Source: Aquiluna sp.
Lineage (GTDB): Bacteria > Actinomycetota > Actinomycetes > Actinomycetales > Microbacteriaceae
Reading direction: 5' to 3'
DNA length: 10,303 bases
Assembly: GCA_016780945.1 (NCBI GenBank)
Contig: JADHKY010000034.1
Location: 1 to 10,303 of the forward strand
The translations under genes were made by a program, and so were the position numbers. Below are positions 1-6,607 of the stretch, piece by piece. The stretch's first letter is position 1; every line of letters begins with the position of its first letter. The notes below the pieces were generated by a model. The model had not been told where the DNA came from and did no database searches. It saw only the letters and a list, made by a program, of their open reading frames with translations.

Positions 1-1460
1 TGGGTAAAGAGCGTCACAATCAATAGGTCAATCAAGGTGGTCAGACCAAGTGTGAAGGCGAAGCCTCTAACCGAAGAGGAGGTGAGAAGGTAAAGCACAA
101 CAGCTGCTGTGAAGCTAACAGCGTCAGAAACCAGGATGGTTCTGAAGGCGCGCTTCCAGCCTGCCTCGACCGCAATTTCAAGGCTTCTGCCATCACGTAG
201 CTCGTCCCTAATTCTCTCGAAGTAGACGATAAAGGAGTCAGCTGTAATACCAATTGCAACGATCAAACCTGCGACACCTGCGAGTGAGAGCCTGTAGCCC
301 TGCCTCCAGGAGAGGAAGGCGATAAACAAATAAACCAGCAGAGCTGCAATTACCAGAGAGCCGAGAACAACGCTTGCTAAGCCTCGATACTGGAAGGCCA
401 TGTAGATCATGACGAAAATCAATCCAATGAGGCCAGCAATCAGACCAGAACGAAGCGACTCGTCACCCAAGGTTGCGGAAATGTTCTCTTGAGACTGCAC
501 CTCAAAGCCAATTGGCAGAGCTCCATACTTCAACTGGTCGGCGAGCACAGTCGCGCTCTCCTGTGTGAAGTTTCCAGTGATCTGAGCCTGACCATTGGTG
601 ATAACAGCGTTCGTCGAAGGAGCAGTGATCACTAGCCCATCAAGCGTGATTGCAAACTGGTTTTGAGGACTCGGTTGACCAAATAATCGGGAAGTGACCG
701 TACCAAATGAGCTTGTTCCCTCAGCATCGAACTCAAGATTCACAGCCCAGGTATTGGTCGAGGCTCCAGTTTGAGTAGTGATGGTTCCCGCGAAGGCGTC
801 TGAGATGTTCTCGCCACGAACCTCAACTGGGCCGAGTATGTACTTAAACCTTAGGAAATCATCACAGGTAACCAGTGGCTTGGCAGGGTCATCTACCTGT
901 CCCGGGGTCCTGAACTGGGTTGAGCAGTCGAAACTTTCAAATTGGGCCTGCAAGCGCTCAGTGACCCAGGCGGCGTCCGACGCATTTACCGGCTGGGTAG
1001 TTGGCACATCACTTAGAGAATCTAGATCGACTGGCTCTACATCTTCGCCGAGCGGGATTGAGTCTGCATAGGTTATGACCGGCCTGAACTCTAGTAGCGC
1101 GCTGGCCTTAATTAGCTGGAGCGTATTTGCGTCTGGGGTTCCAGGGATTGCGACAACGATGTTCTCATTGCCTTGAATTGTGACCTGAGCCTCACCAACG
1201 CCCGAGCCGTCAATTCTCTGACGAATAATCGACACGGCTTGGTTCAGCTGCTCAAGAGATGCCTGCTGACCATCAGCAATTGATGGAGTCAAAATCAGCT
1301 GAGTTCCACCCTGTAGGTCAAGAGCAAGCTCGGGTGCCCAGCTAGCTCCAGGCTGAGCGGTAACGGTGCCCCAGGTGATGAGTGCGACAAAGAACGCAGC
1401 GATACCTGTAATCCAGGAAATTCTGCTTCTGGCCGACCTCGCGGTCGTATTTTCAGCCAA
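1..1460 (-). CDS. secD: SecD, Sec translocon accessory subunit (partial, C-terminus beyond left edge)
   Basis: SecD is an inner-membrane RND-type protein that works with SecF and uses the proton motive force to help pull exported proteins through SecYEG. About 486 residues are present. A first membrane helix lies near residues 14-34, followed by the DLQGG motif at 48-52 and a large extracytoplasmic domain. The membrane block begins with a helix around GLIGLIFVMIYMAF and carries GITADSFIVYFERIRDE, whose Asp408 aligns with the essential transmembrane Asp519 of E. coli SecD. The last residues seen, DLLIVTLFT, lie near the end of the final helices, so perhaps 70-90 residues are missing; that number is an estimate. 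Cys179 and Cys199 in the extracytoplasmic domain could form a disulfide. The start is TTG, 3 nt after the yajC stop, preceded by GGAGAAG inside the end of yajC; no nearby ATG would keep the first helix. secF would be expected next, outside the window. Confidence 0.96.
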   Translation of the reverse strand, partial: MAENTTARSARSRISWITGIAAFFVALITWGTVTAQPGASWAPELALDLQGGTQLILTPSIADGQQASLEQLNQAVSIIRQRIDGSGVGEAQVTIQGNENIVVAIPGTPDANTLQLIKASALLEFRPVITYADSIPLGEDVEPVDLDSLSDVPTTQPVNASDAAWVTERLQAQFESFDCSTQFRTPGQVDDPAKPLVTCDDFLRFKYILGPVEVRGENISDAFAGTITTQTGASTNTWAVNLEFDAEGTSSFGTVTSRLFGQPSPQNQFAITLDGLVITAPSTNAVITNGQAQITGNFTQESATVLADQLKYGALPIGFEVQSQENISATLGDESLRSGLIAGLIGLIFVMIYMAFQYRGLASVVLGSLVIAALLVYLFIAFLSWRQGYRLSLAGVAGLIVAIGITADSFIVYFERIRDELRDGRSLEIAVEAGWKRAFRTILVSDAVSFTAAVVLYLLTSSSVRGFAFTLGLTTLIDLLIVTLFT

Positions 1461-1463
1461 CGG

Positions 1464-1718
1464 TTACTTCTCCTCAGCGGGCAGTACTTTTCCAACCGCT
1501 CCACGAAGCACTCTCAGCTTCGTGCCTTTTCCGGACTCGATCTCCAGCTCATCTTCTGAGACAGAGAGCACCTTGCCCTTGATTCCTGCGTGCAAAATGA
1601 CCTGCACCCCTACCTCGAGAGTGTTCTGCATAGCCTCGACGTCCTTCTTACGGCGGCGATTCTGCAAGACCAAAAAGATGATCATCAGCGCCAAAACGGC
1701 CAATAGTAGAGCGTCCAA
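1464..1718 (-). CDS. yajC: YajC, preprotein translocase accessory subunit
   Basis: YajC is a small single-pass membrane protein that associates with SecDF and SecYEG. The 84-residue product has one hydrophobic helix at about residues 3-19, directly followed by a basic stop-transfer patch (RRRKKD). A soluble cytosolic domain follows, with the family pattern LEVGVQVILHAGIKGKVLSV. It is somewhat shorter than the roughly 110 residues of E. coli YajC, and the acidic tail is reduced to AEEK. The start is TTG, supported by AAGGAAAG just upstream; the next Met is residue 12, inside the helix, so it cannot be the start. It lies 3 nt upstream of secD and is surely co-transcribed with it. A 59-nt gap separates it from ruvB and contains a consensus -10 hexamer. 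Confidence 0.93.
   Translation of the reverse strand: MDALLLAVLALMIIFLVLQNRRRKKDVEAMQNTLEVGVQVILHAGIKGKVLSVSEDELEIESGKGTKLRVLRGAVGKVLPAEEK
1467..1473 (-). promoter_or_regulatory. Shine-Dalgarno for secD (GGAGAAG)
   Basis: On the minus strand GGAGAAG lies inside the last codons of yajC, with the GGAG core 9 nt before the TTG at 1460. It supports TTG as the secD start and implies that the two genes are translationally linked. Confidence 0.6.
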
Positions 1719-1721
1719 AAA

Positions 1722-1729
1722 CTTTCCTT
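1722..1729 (-). promoter_or_regulatory. Shine-Dalgarno for yajC (AAGGAAAG)
   Basis: AAGGAAAG on the minus strand places its AAGGA core 6 nt before the TTG at 1718. It is the reason for choosing TTG as the yajC start. Confidence 0.65.
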
Positions 1730-1748
1730 ACCGAACAGGTCCCCCGAA

Positions 1749-1754
1749 ATTATA
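1749..1754 (-). promoter_or_regulatory. Candidate -10 element (TATAAT) upstream of yajC-secD
   Basis: A perfect TATAAT lies on the minus strand in the 59-nt gap between the ruvB stop and the yajC start. Transcription would start near 1742, giving a leader of roughly 24 nt that includes the yajC ribosome site. No recognisable -35 hexamer is present at 16-18 nt spacing, and no extended -10 TG is seen, so this is a candidate internal promoter only. The gap shows no convincing terminator (no strong GC hairpin plus T-run). Confidence 0.4.
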
Positions 1755-1777
1755 GGCGTTAATGGCCTCTAGTGGGG

Positions 1778-2746
1778 CTAAGGCTGGATGTGGGCGATCC
1801 CATCCGGCGTTATTTCTCTTCCCCTTGGGGTTCTCTGAATAAATCCGACTCGAATTAGGTACGGTTCCAACACAGCCTCTATGGTGTCTGGCTCTTCTCC
1901 AAGTGCCACCGCAAGCGTTGATAGACCCACCGGTTTTGAGTTGAACTTGGTGGCAAGAAGCCTCAGCAACTGATTGTCGACCCTGTCCAAACCCGCCTGA
2001 TCGACGCCAAAGAGCTCCATAGCCTGAATAACAACGTCTCTGCTAATCACACCATGCTCCCCCACCGATGCGAAGTCTCTTGTCCGCCTTAGTAGTCGGT
2101 TCGCGATTCTGGGTGTGCCTCGAGATCTCTTGGCAAGCTCGCTGAGGGCATCGCCCTCGATATCGACTCCCAGCTTCCTTGAACTTGTTTGGATAACCTG
2201 CTCCAGGTCCGCAGGCTCGTAGTACTCAAGGAATGCTGTGAAGCCGAAGCGGTCCCTCAGGGGATTCGGCAGCATTCCGCTTCTAGTAGTGGCTCCAACC
2301 AGTGTGAAGGGAGCGATGTCAAGCGAGATGGATGAGGCGCCAGGCCCCTTGCCAACCATTACATCGACGCGGAAATCCTCCATGGCTAGATAAAGCATCT
2401 CCTCTGCACTTCTAGAGAGCCTGTGGATCTCATCAATGAAGAGAACATCAGATGGTTCAAGTGCCGAGAGGATTGAGGCGAGATCGCCCGCTGACTGTAT
2501 TGCGGGACCGCTTGAGAGCTTGAGAGTTCGCTCCGATTCCGCAGCAACAATCATGGCAAGTGTCGTCTTACCAAGGCCAGGCGGTCCCGCAAGCAGGATG
2601 TGGTCGGCACTACGGTTGTCCTTTTTAGCGGCGGCAATGACCAGGGAGAGTTGGTCTACGACTCTTTGCTGCCCTACAAATTCGCTTAGGTCTCTAGGCC
2701 TTAGGGCAGCCTCGAGCTCGAGATCCTCACGCTCCAATTCGCTCAT
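1778..2746 (-). CDS. ruvB: RuvB, Holliday-junction branch-migration ATPase
   Basis: RuvB is the AAA+ hexameric motor that, loaded by RuvA, drives branch migration of Holliday junctions during recombinational repair. The 322-residue product starts with the usual short leader up to FVGQQRVVDQL (23-33). Walker A GPPGLGKT is at 54-61 and Walker B DVLFIDE at 100-106. The sensor-1 segment LVGATTRSG is at 149-157, and LRDRFG at 163-168 holds the arginine-finger region. The C-terminal winged-helix domain ends with the hallmark RTPRGRE. Length is slightly below the 330-350 common in the family, mainly because the N-terminus is short. The ATG overlaps the ruvA stop in an ATGA quartet, so the two are translationally coupled. 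An AAGG stretch about 10 nt upstream may act as the ribosome site. Confidence 0.98.
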   Translation of the reverse strand: MSELEREDLELEAALRPRDLSEFVGQQRVVDQLSLVIAAAKKDNRSADHILLAGPPGLGKTTLAMIVAAESERTLKLSSGPAIQSAGDLASILSALEPSDVLFIDEIHRLSRSAEEMLYLAMEDFRVDVMVGKGPGASSISLDIAPFTLVGATTRSGMLPNPLRDRFGFTAFLEYYEPADLEQVIQTSSRKLGVDIEGDALSELAKRSRGTPRIANRLLRRTRDFASVGEHGVISRDVVIQAMELFGVDQAGLDRVDNQLLRLLATKFNSKPVGLSTLAVALGEEPDTIEAVLEPYLIRVGFIQRTPRGREITPDGIAHIQP

Positions 2747-3306
2747 TTGAGCTTGCCTTTGCCAAGCTCAGCAAGAGCCGCTCTCAGGGCCTCCGACTCA
2801 CCGAGTGAGCCATCAATCTCCGCGAGCACCTTTCGTGCCTGAGACTCCTCAGTTCCAAGTTGAAGTAGCGCTTGCAGAACCCTTTCCTTCTCAGGCGTTG
2901 CGGCGCTAAGCCCGACCTTGCCGCCAAGCGAGATCAGGATCAGCTTCGCGGTTTTTGGCCCAATACCTGGGATGGCCCGGAAAGCCGCTTCGTCCTGATT
3001 GTTTACCGCATTTGCGATTCCAATTGCATCCATTCCGGCAAGGGTGGTCATGGCAAGCTTTGGACCAATTCCGCTGACTGAGCAAAGCAGGTCGAACTGC
3101 TCTCTCTCCTGCGCAGACTGGAAGCCAAAGAGGCTTAGCTCGTCCTCACGAACGACCAGTCTGGTGTCGATGGAGGTCTTGTCGCCGGCTCTAAGTTTGA
3201 GTATGTGGCGGGGTGTTAGGTGGACATGGAGTCCAACCCCACCTACCTCAATCACACACGAATCGACCCCTAGTGAGGCGATTGTGCCGCTGAGAGTCGA
3301 TATCAC
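2743..3306 (-). CDS. ruvA: RuvA, Holliday-junction DNA-binding subunit
   Basis: RuvA forms tetramers that bind four-way junctions and recruit RuvB. The 187-residue product shows the N-terminal OB-fold domain (about 1-62, ending with REDELSLFGF at 53-62). Two helix-hairpin-helix motifs follow, SGIGPKLA at 78-85 and IPGIGPKTA at 112-120. A flexible linker and a C-terminal RuvB-binding domain from about residue 140 end the protein. Length is a little under E. coli RuvA (203). The start is GTG, 4 nt after the ruvC stop; only a weak AGGTTAGG lies upstream and overlaps the ruvC stop, which suggests coupled translation. ruvC-ruvA-ruvB is the standard operon order in actinobacteria. Confidence 0.97.
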   Translation of the reverse strand: MISTLSGTIASLGVDSCVIEVGGVGLHVHLTPRHILKLRAGDKTSIDTRLVVREDELSLFGFQSAQEREQFDLLCSVSGIGPKLAMTTLAGMDAIGIANAVNNQDEAAFRAIPGIGPKTAKLILISLGGKVGLSAATPEKERVLQALLQLGTEESQARKVLAEIDGSLGESEALRAALAELGKGKLK

Positions 3307-3310
3307 AGGC

Positions 3311-3838
3311 CTAACCTAATTGCCTGTTAGCCGCTTTCGATGCTGCGACCCACTTGCGCTGTGCCTCAGTGGTTGCCTTGGTTGATCGCTTTTGGGCGCA
3401 TACGGCAACTGCGAGCGCATCCGCCACATCAGCAGGTTTAGGAATCTCGTTCATTTGCAGGATCGCCTTCACCATGAGTCCAACCTGGTCCTTTGTCGCC
3501 CTGCCATTACCGGTAACGGCGGCCTTCACTTCGCTGGGAGTAAAGAATTCAACGGGTATGCCGCGGCTGTGAGCAGTGGCCATGAGAGCCCCGGAAATCT
3601 GAGCAACACCCATTACGGAGCGGAGGTTGGCCTGTGCAAACACCCGCTCCAGGGCCACTAATTCTGGATGGTGCTTGTCAATTAGTCTTTCCAGCTTGAG
3701 CGCAATCTCTCCAACCCTGGCCGCAGGATCGGTCTTGGCGTCAGTTTGAAAGACTCCGAAATCAATTGCCTTCTTGCCCTCAACTAGGCCGAATCCGCAC
3801 CGGGTAAGCCCTGGGTCAACACCTAAAATCTTGGCCAT
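3311..3838 (-). CDS. ruvC: RuvC, Holliday-junction resolvase
   Basis: RuvC is the dimeric Mg2+-dependent endonuclease that cuts Holliday junctions after RuvAB migration. The 175-residue product has the RNase-H-like fold signature GVDPGLTRCGFG near the N-terminus. All four acidic catalytic residues appear: Asp8 (in GVDPG), Glu64 (in ALERVF), Asp137 and Asp140 (in ADVADALA). These correspond to E. coli Asp7, Glu66, Asp138 and Asp141. Length is normal. Its ATG overlaps the yebC stop by one base (TAATG), and no Shine-Dalgarno is evident upstream, so it probably depends on ribosomes finishing yebC. Confidence 0.97.
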   Translation of the reverse strand: MAKILGVDPGLTRCGFGLVEGKKAIDFGVFQTDAKTDPAARVGEIALKLERLIDKHHPELVALERVFAQANLRSVMGVAQISGALMATAHSRGIPVEFFTPSEVKAAVTGNGRATKDQVGLMVKAILQMNEIPKPADVADALAVAVCAQKRSTKATTEAQRKWVAASKAANRQLG

Positions 3839-4587
3839 TAGTCTGCGAGCTGCGAGAGCACCTCGTTGGAGACGTCCATGTTGGTATAGACCTCTTGCAC
3901 ATCGTCTAGGTCCTCTAGCGCCTCGACTAGACGAACAATCTTGCCCGCAGTCTCAGCGTCTGCATCGACCTTTATGGATGAAACAAACTCCACATCAGCC
4001 GACTCGTAGTCGATGCCGGCATCCTGGAGGACCTGGCGAACGGCAACCATAGAGCTTGCCTCGCAGGTGAGGACTGCGCCATCTGGCCCGGATTCGATGT
4101 CCTCGATGTTGTGCTCAATGGTTGCCTCGAGAACCGCGTCTTCGGTGACATCTCCTGGCAGGACAATCACGCCCTTGCGAGAAAATTGATAGCTCACCGA
4201 GCCTGGGTCAGCAAGGTTACCGCCGCCCTTCGTAAAGGCCAATCGCACCTCGGCAGCTGCTCGGTTTTTGTTGTCAGTAAGACACTCAATAAGAATTGCC
4301 ACTCCCCCGGGACCATAGCCCTCATAAAGGATGTTCTGGTAGTCAACGCCATCGCCTAGGTCGCCAGAACCACGTTTGACCGCCCGGTCAATGTTGTCAC
4401 CGGGAACCGAACTCTTCTTCGCCTTGTAGATGGCGTCATATAGAGTCGGATTTCCTTCAGGGTCTGGTCCGCCCGTGCGAGCCGCAACCTCGATGTTCCT
4501 AATCAGCTTCGCCCAAAGCTTTGCTCGCTTTGCATCGTTGGCGGCTTTTTTGTGCTTAGTGGTCGCCCACTTGGAATGTCCTGACAT
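3838..4587 (-). CDS. yebC: YebC/TACO1-family protein
   Basis: This is a 249-residue member of the YebC/PmpR/TACO1 family. The N-terminus MSGHSKWATTKHKKAANDAKR is the family signature. The motifs GNPTLYDAI, KKSSVPGDNIDRA, YEGYGPGGVAILIE and GSVSYQFSRKGVI follow in the usual order, and the length is typical. The family was long annotated as transcriptional regulators. Later work on bacterial and mitochondrial members points to a ribosome-associated role in translation elongation, so the 'transcriptional regulator' label should be treated with caution. The gene sits between pdxT (19 nt upstream, with AGG about 5 nt before the ATG) and ruvC (1-nt overlap), its usual place next to ruvC. Confidence 0.95.
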   Translation of the reverse strand: MSGHSKWATTKHKKAANDAKRAKLWAKLIRNIEVAARTGGPDPEGNPTLYDAIYKAKKSSVPGDNIDRAVKRGSGDLGDGVDYQNILYEGYGPGGVAILIECLTDNKNRAAAEVRLAFTKGGGNLADPGSVSYQFSRKGVIVLPGDVTEDAVLEATIEHNIEDIESGPDGAVLTCEASSMVAVRQVLQDAGIDYESADVEFVSSIKVDADAETAGKIVRLVEALEDLDDVQEVYTNMDVSNEVLSQLAD

Positions 4588-4606
4588 GGTTACCTAAGTT
4601 ACAGCC

Positions 4607-5170
4607 TCAAACGCTCTCGACCGCGCTTAGAAACTGCCTGTGGAGTTCTTTTGCTCCCGTTAGCTCTGGGTGAAAAGTCGCTCCAAAGAGAATTCCATAC
4701 CTTATGGCCACTGGCTCACCGCCCAAGGTCGCAATTACCTCACAACCCTGGACATCGACGATCTTTGGGGCTCGAATGAATGCCACGGTCTCGGAAACTC
4801 CCGAGAAATCAACCTCCGCTTCAAAACTGTGGGTCTGGCCGCCATAGGCATTGCGCTGAACAGTTATAGGCAGGCCTCCAATCAACTGCTGGTCGGGGAG
4901 CCTTCCCACGACCTCTTTACTGAGCAGGATAAGTCCAGCGCAGGTTCCCAGAACTGGCTTGGAGGAGACAAACTCTTTGACTGGTTCCAACATCCCAAAG
5001 TTCACTAAAAGCTTCGAGATTGTGGTGCTCTCTCCTCCTGGGATGACAAGAGCGTCGCAAGTCGCTAGCTGCTCAACGGTTCGAACCTCGACCGCCGTGC
5101 TGCCTAGCTCGGTTAGTAGATGTATGTGCTCTCTGACGTCACCCTGGAGAGCCAGGACTCCGATTGGCAA
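4607..5170 (-). CDS. pdxT: PdxT, glutaminase subunit of PLP synthase
   Basis: PdxT is a class-I glutamine amidotransferase that hydrolyses glutamine and passes ammonia to PdxS for pyridoxal 5'-phosphate synthesis. The 187-residue product opens with GVLALQGDVREH and has PGGEST at 44-49. It carries the nucleophile Cys77 in GTCAGL and the remaining triad members His167 and Glu169 in FHPEL, so it should be active. The reading frame begins at TTG, immediately after the pdxS TAA with no spacer. That start gives a family-like N-terminus, and no ATG is available nearby. A GGAG lies about 12 nt before it, too far to be a good ribosome site; reinitiation after pdxS is likely. Confidence 0.96.
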   Translation of the reverse strand: MPIGVLALQGDVREHIHLLTELGSTAVEVRTVEQLATCDALVIPGGESTTISKLLVNFGMLEPVKEFVSSKPVLGTCAGLILLSKEVVGRLPDQQLIGGLPITVQRNAYGGQTHSFEAEVDFSGVSETVAFIRAPKIVDVQGCEVIATLGGEPVAIRYGILFGATFHPELTGAKELHRQFLSAVESV

Positions 5171-6064
5171 TTACCAGCCACGCTCCGCGAGACGGTGTGG
5201 AGCTGGCAGATCAGCCACGTTGATGCCGACCATTGCCTCTCCTAGACCACGTGATGCATCAGCTACCTGCTTGGCATCTGAGTAGAAGGTCGTGGCCTTG
5301 ACAATTGCCTTGGCGCGCTCGGCAGGGTTTCCAGACTTGAAAATGCCGCTACCAACAAAAACCCCATCAGCACCAAGCTGCATCATCAGCGCAGCGTCAG
5401 CGGGAGTGGCAATGCCACCTGCTACAAACAGAACAACAGGCAACTTGCCAGTCTCGGCCACCTCTTTGACTAGCTGGTAAGGAGCCTGCAACTCCTTCGC
5501 CGCAACGTAAAGTTCGTCTGGGCTTTTAGCAGATAGCGACGCAATCTCGCCACGAATGGTTCGAATGTGCTTCATCGCCTCTGAAACGTCTCCGGTTCCG
5601 GCCTCACCCTTTGAACGGATCATGGCAGCACCCTCGGTGATGCGACGCAGTGCCTCACCGAGATTGGTGGCACCACAAACGAACGGAACGTTGAACTGCC
5701 ACTTGTCGATGTGGTTCAAATAGTCAGCAGGTGAGAGCACCTCTGACTCATCGATGTAGTCCACTTCAAGGGCCTCAAGAATTTGAGCCTCAACGAAGTG
5801 ACCGATTCTTGCCTTAGCCATTACCGGGATTGACACGGTGTCAATGATTTGGTCGATCAGGTCAGGGTCGCTCATGCGCGCAACACCGCCCTCGGCACGA
5901 ATGTCCGCGGGCACGCGCTCTAGCGCCATGACAGCAACAGCGCCGGCGTCTTCGGCAATCTTGGCCTGCTCGGGGGTTACCACGTCCATGATGACGCCGC
6001 CCTTAAGCATCTCAGCCAAACCGCGCTTAACTAGATCAGTACCTTCGTTTTTGTTCTGGGACAT
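5171..6064 (-). CDS. pdxS: PdxS, PLP synthase subunit
   Basis: PdxS is the (beta/alpha)8 dodecameric synthase that makes pyridoxal 5'-phosphate from ribose 5-phosphate, glyceraldehyde 3-phosphate and the ammonia supplied by PdxT (the DXP-independent route). The 297-residue product is full length. Key residues are present with a +3 offset from the B. subtilis enzyme: Asp27 in GGVIMDVV, Lys84 in PVMAKARIGH (substrate Schiff base), and Lys152 in RSKGEAGTG (second lysine of the relay). ALERVPADIR and GGIATPADAA are also typical. The ATG follows the HIT stop by 9 nt, and an AGGA overlapping that stop provides a plausible ribosome site. No MocR-type PdxR regulator is in the window. Confidence 0.98.
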   Translation of the reverse strand: MSQNKNEGTDLVKRGLAEMLKGGVIMDVVTPEQAKIAEDAGAVAVMALERVPADIRAEGGVARMSDPDLIDQIIDTVSIPVMAKARIGHFVEAQILEALEVDYIDESEVLSPADYLNHIDKWQFNVPFVCGATNLGEALRRITEGAAMIRSKGEAGTGDVSEAMKHIRTIRGEIASLSAKSPDELYVAAKELQAPYQLVKEVAETGKLPVVLFVAGGIATPADAALMMQLGADGVFVGSGIFKSGNPAERAKAIVKATTFYSDAKQVADASRGLGEAMVGINVADLPAPHRLAERGW

Positions 6065-6073
6065 GTGACAATC

Positions 6074-6607
6074 CTAAGCTTCGTTGACCCAGTTGTTAGC
6101 AATTGTTTCTCTAACCTCACCGAGCAGTCTGGGCATTGCTTTTGTTTGGGCGATGATTGGGAAGAAATTAGAGTCATTTCTCCAGCGAGGGACTATGTGC
6201 TGGTGAAGGTGCGACGCGATACCCGCTCCGGCGACCTCTCCCTGATTCATCCCGATGTTAAACCCGTGCGTCCCGCTTACATTCCTAAGAGTCTGCATAG
6301 CCTGCTGTGTGAGTAGAGCCATCTCGGCGACCTCGTCCTCTGTTGCGAGGTCGTAGGTGTCTACGTGCCGGTATGGGCATACAAGCATGTGCCCTGGGTT
6401 GTATGGAAAAAGATTGAGCAGCACAAAGCAGGTCTCACCCTTTTTCACTACTAGGCCATCCTCCGGATCCTTGTCAGGAGCTGCGCAGAAGGGGCAATCC
6501 TCATCTGCGGGCTGTTGCAGATCCTGAAGATAAACGAGTCGGTGGGGTGTCCAGAGCCTCTCGAAGCCATCCTTCATGGCTCCGAAATTGTCGAGTGGAT
6601 CGGTCAT
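6074..6607 (-). CDS. HIT-domain protein, Ap4A phosphorylase-like
   Basis: This 177-residue histidine-triad protein carries the HxHxH core at His133/His135/His137 (HLHQHIVPRW), with His135 the expected nucleophile. A CPFC pair at 38-41 is probably part of a metal site, and LNLFPYNPGHMLVCPYRH is the typical HIT beta-strand segment. It resembles the mycobacterial Rv2613c-type protein, described as a diadenosine tetraphosphate (Ap4A) phosphorylase, which also lies directly after thrS. That functional call is by family and context; a broader nucleotide hydrolase role cannot be excluded. Its ATG overlaps the thrS stop by one base (TAATG). A strong GGAGG inside the end of thrS (6616-6620) lies 8 nt before the start. 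Confidence 0.93.
   Translation of the reverse strand: MTDPLDNFGAMKDGFERLWTPHRLVYLQDLQQPADEDCPFCAAPDKDPEDGLVVKKGETCFVLLNLFPYNPGHMLVCPYRHVDTYDLATEDEVAEMALLTQQAMQTLRNVSGTHGFNIGMNQGEVAGAGIASHLHQHIVPRWRNDSNFFPIIAQTKAMPRLLGEVRETIANNWVNEA

Noticed and set aside
778..1071. Plus-strand open frame inside secD
   Set aside because: It is antisense to well-supported SecD coding sequence, with no family resemblance and no ribosome site.
1366..1755. 129-codon plus-strand open frame across yajC and the start of secD
   Set aside because: It is Ser/Thr-rich low-information translation opposite two recognised genes; a shadow frame.
1719..1777. Rho-independent terminator after ruvB
   Set aside because: Only a 4-bp AGGC/GCCT pairing and a long-range C4/G4 pairing are seen, and no T-run follows.
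3838..4587. YebC as a dedicated transcriptional regulator of the neighbouring ruv genes
   Set aside because: The old family label is weak; the position is conserved but does not show regulation, and later family work points to translation.
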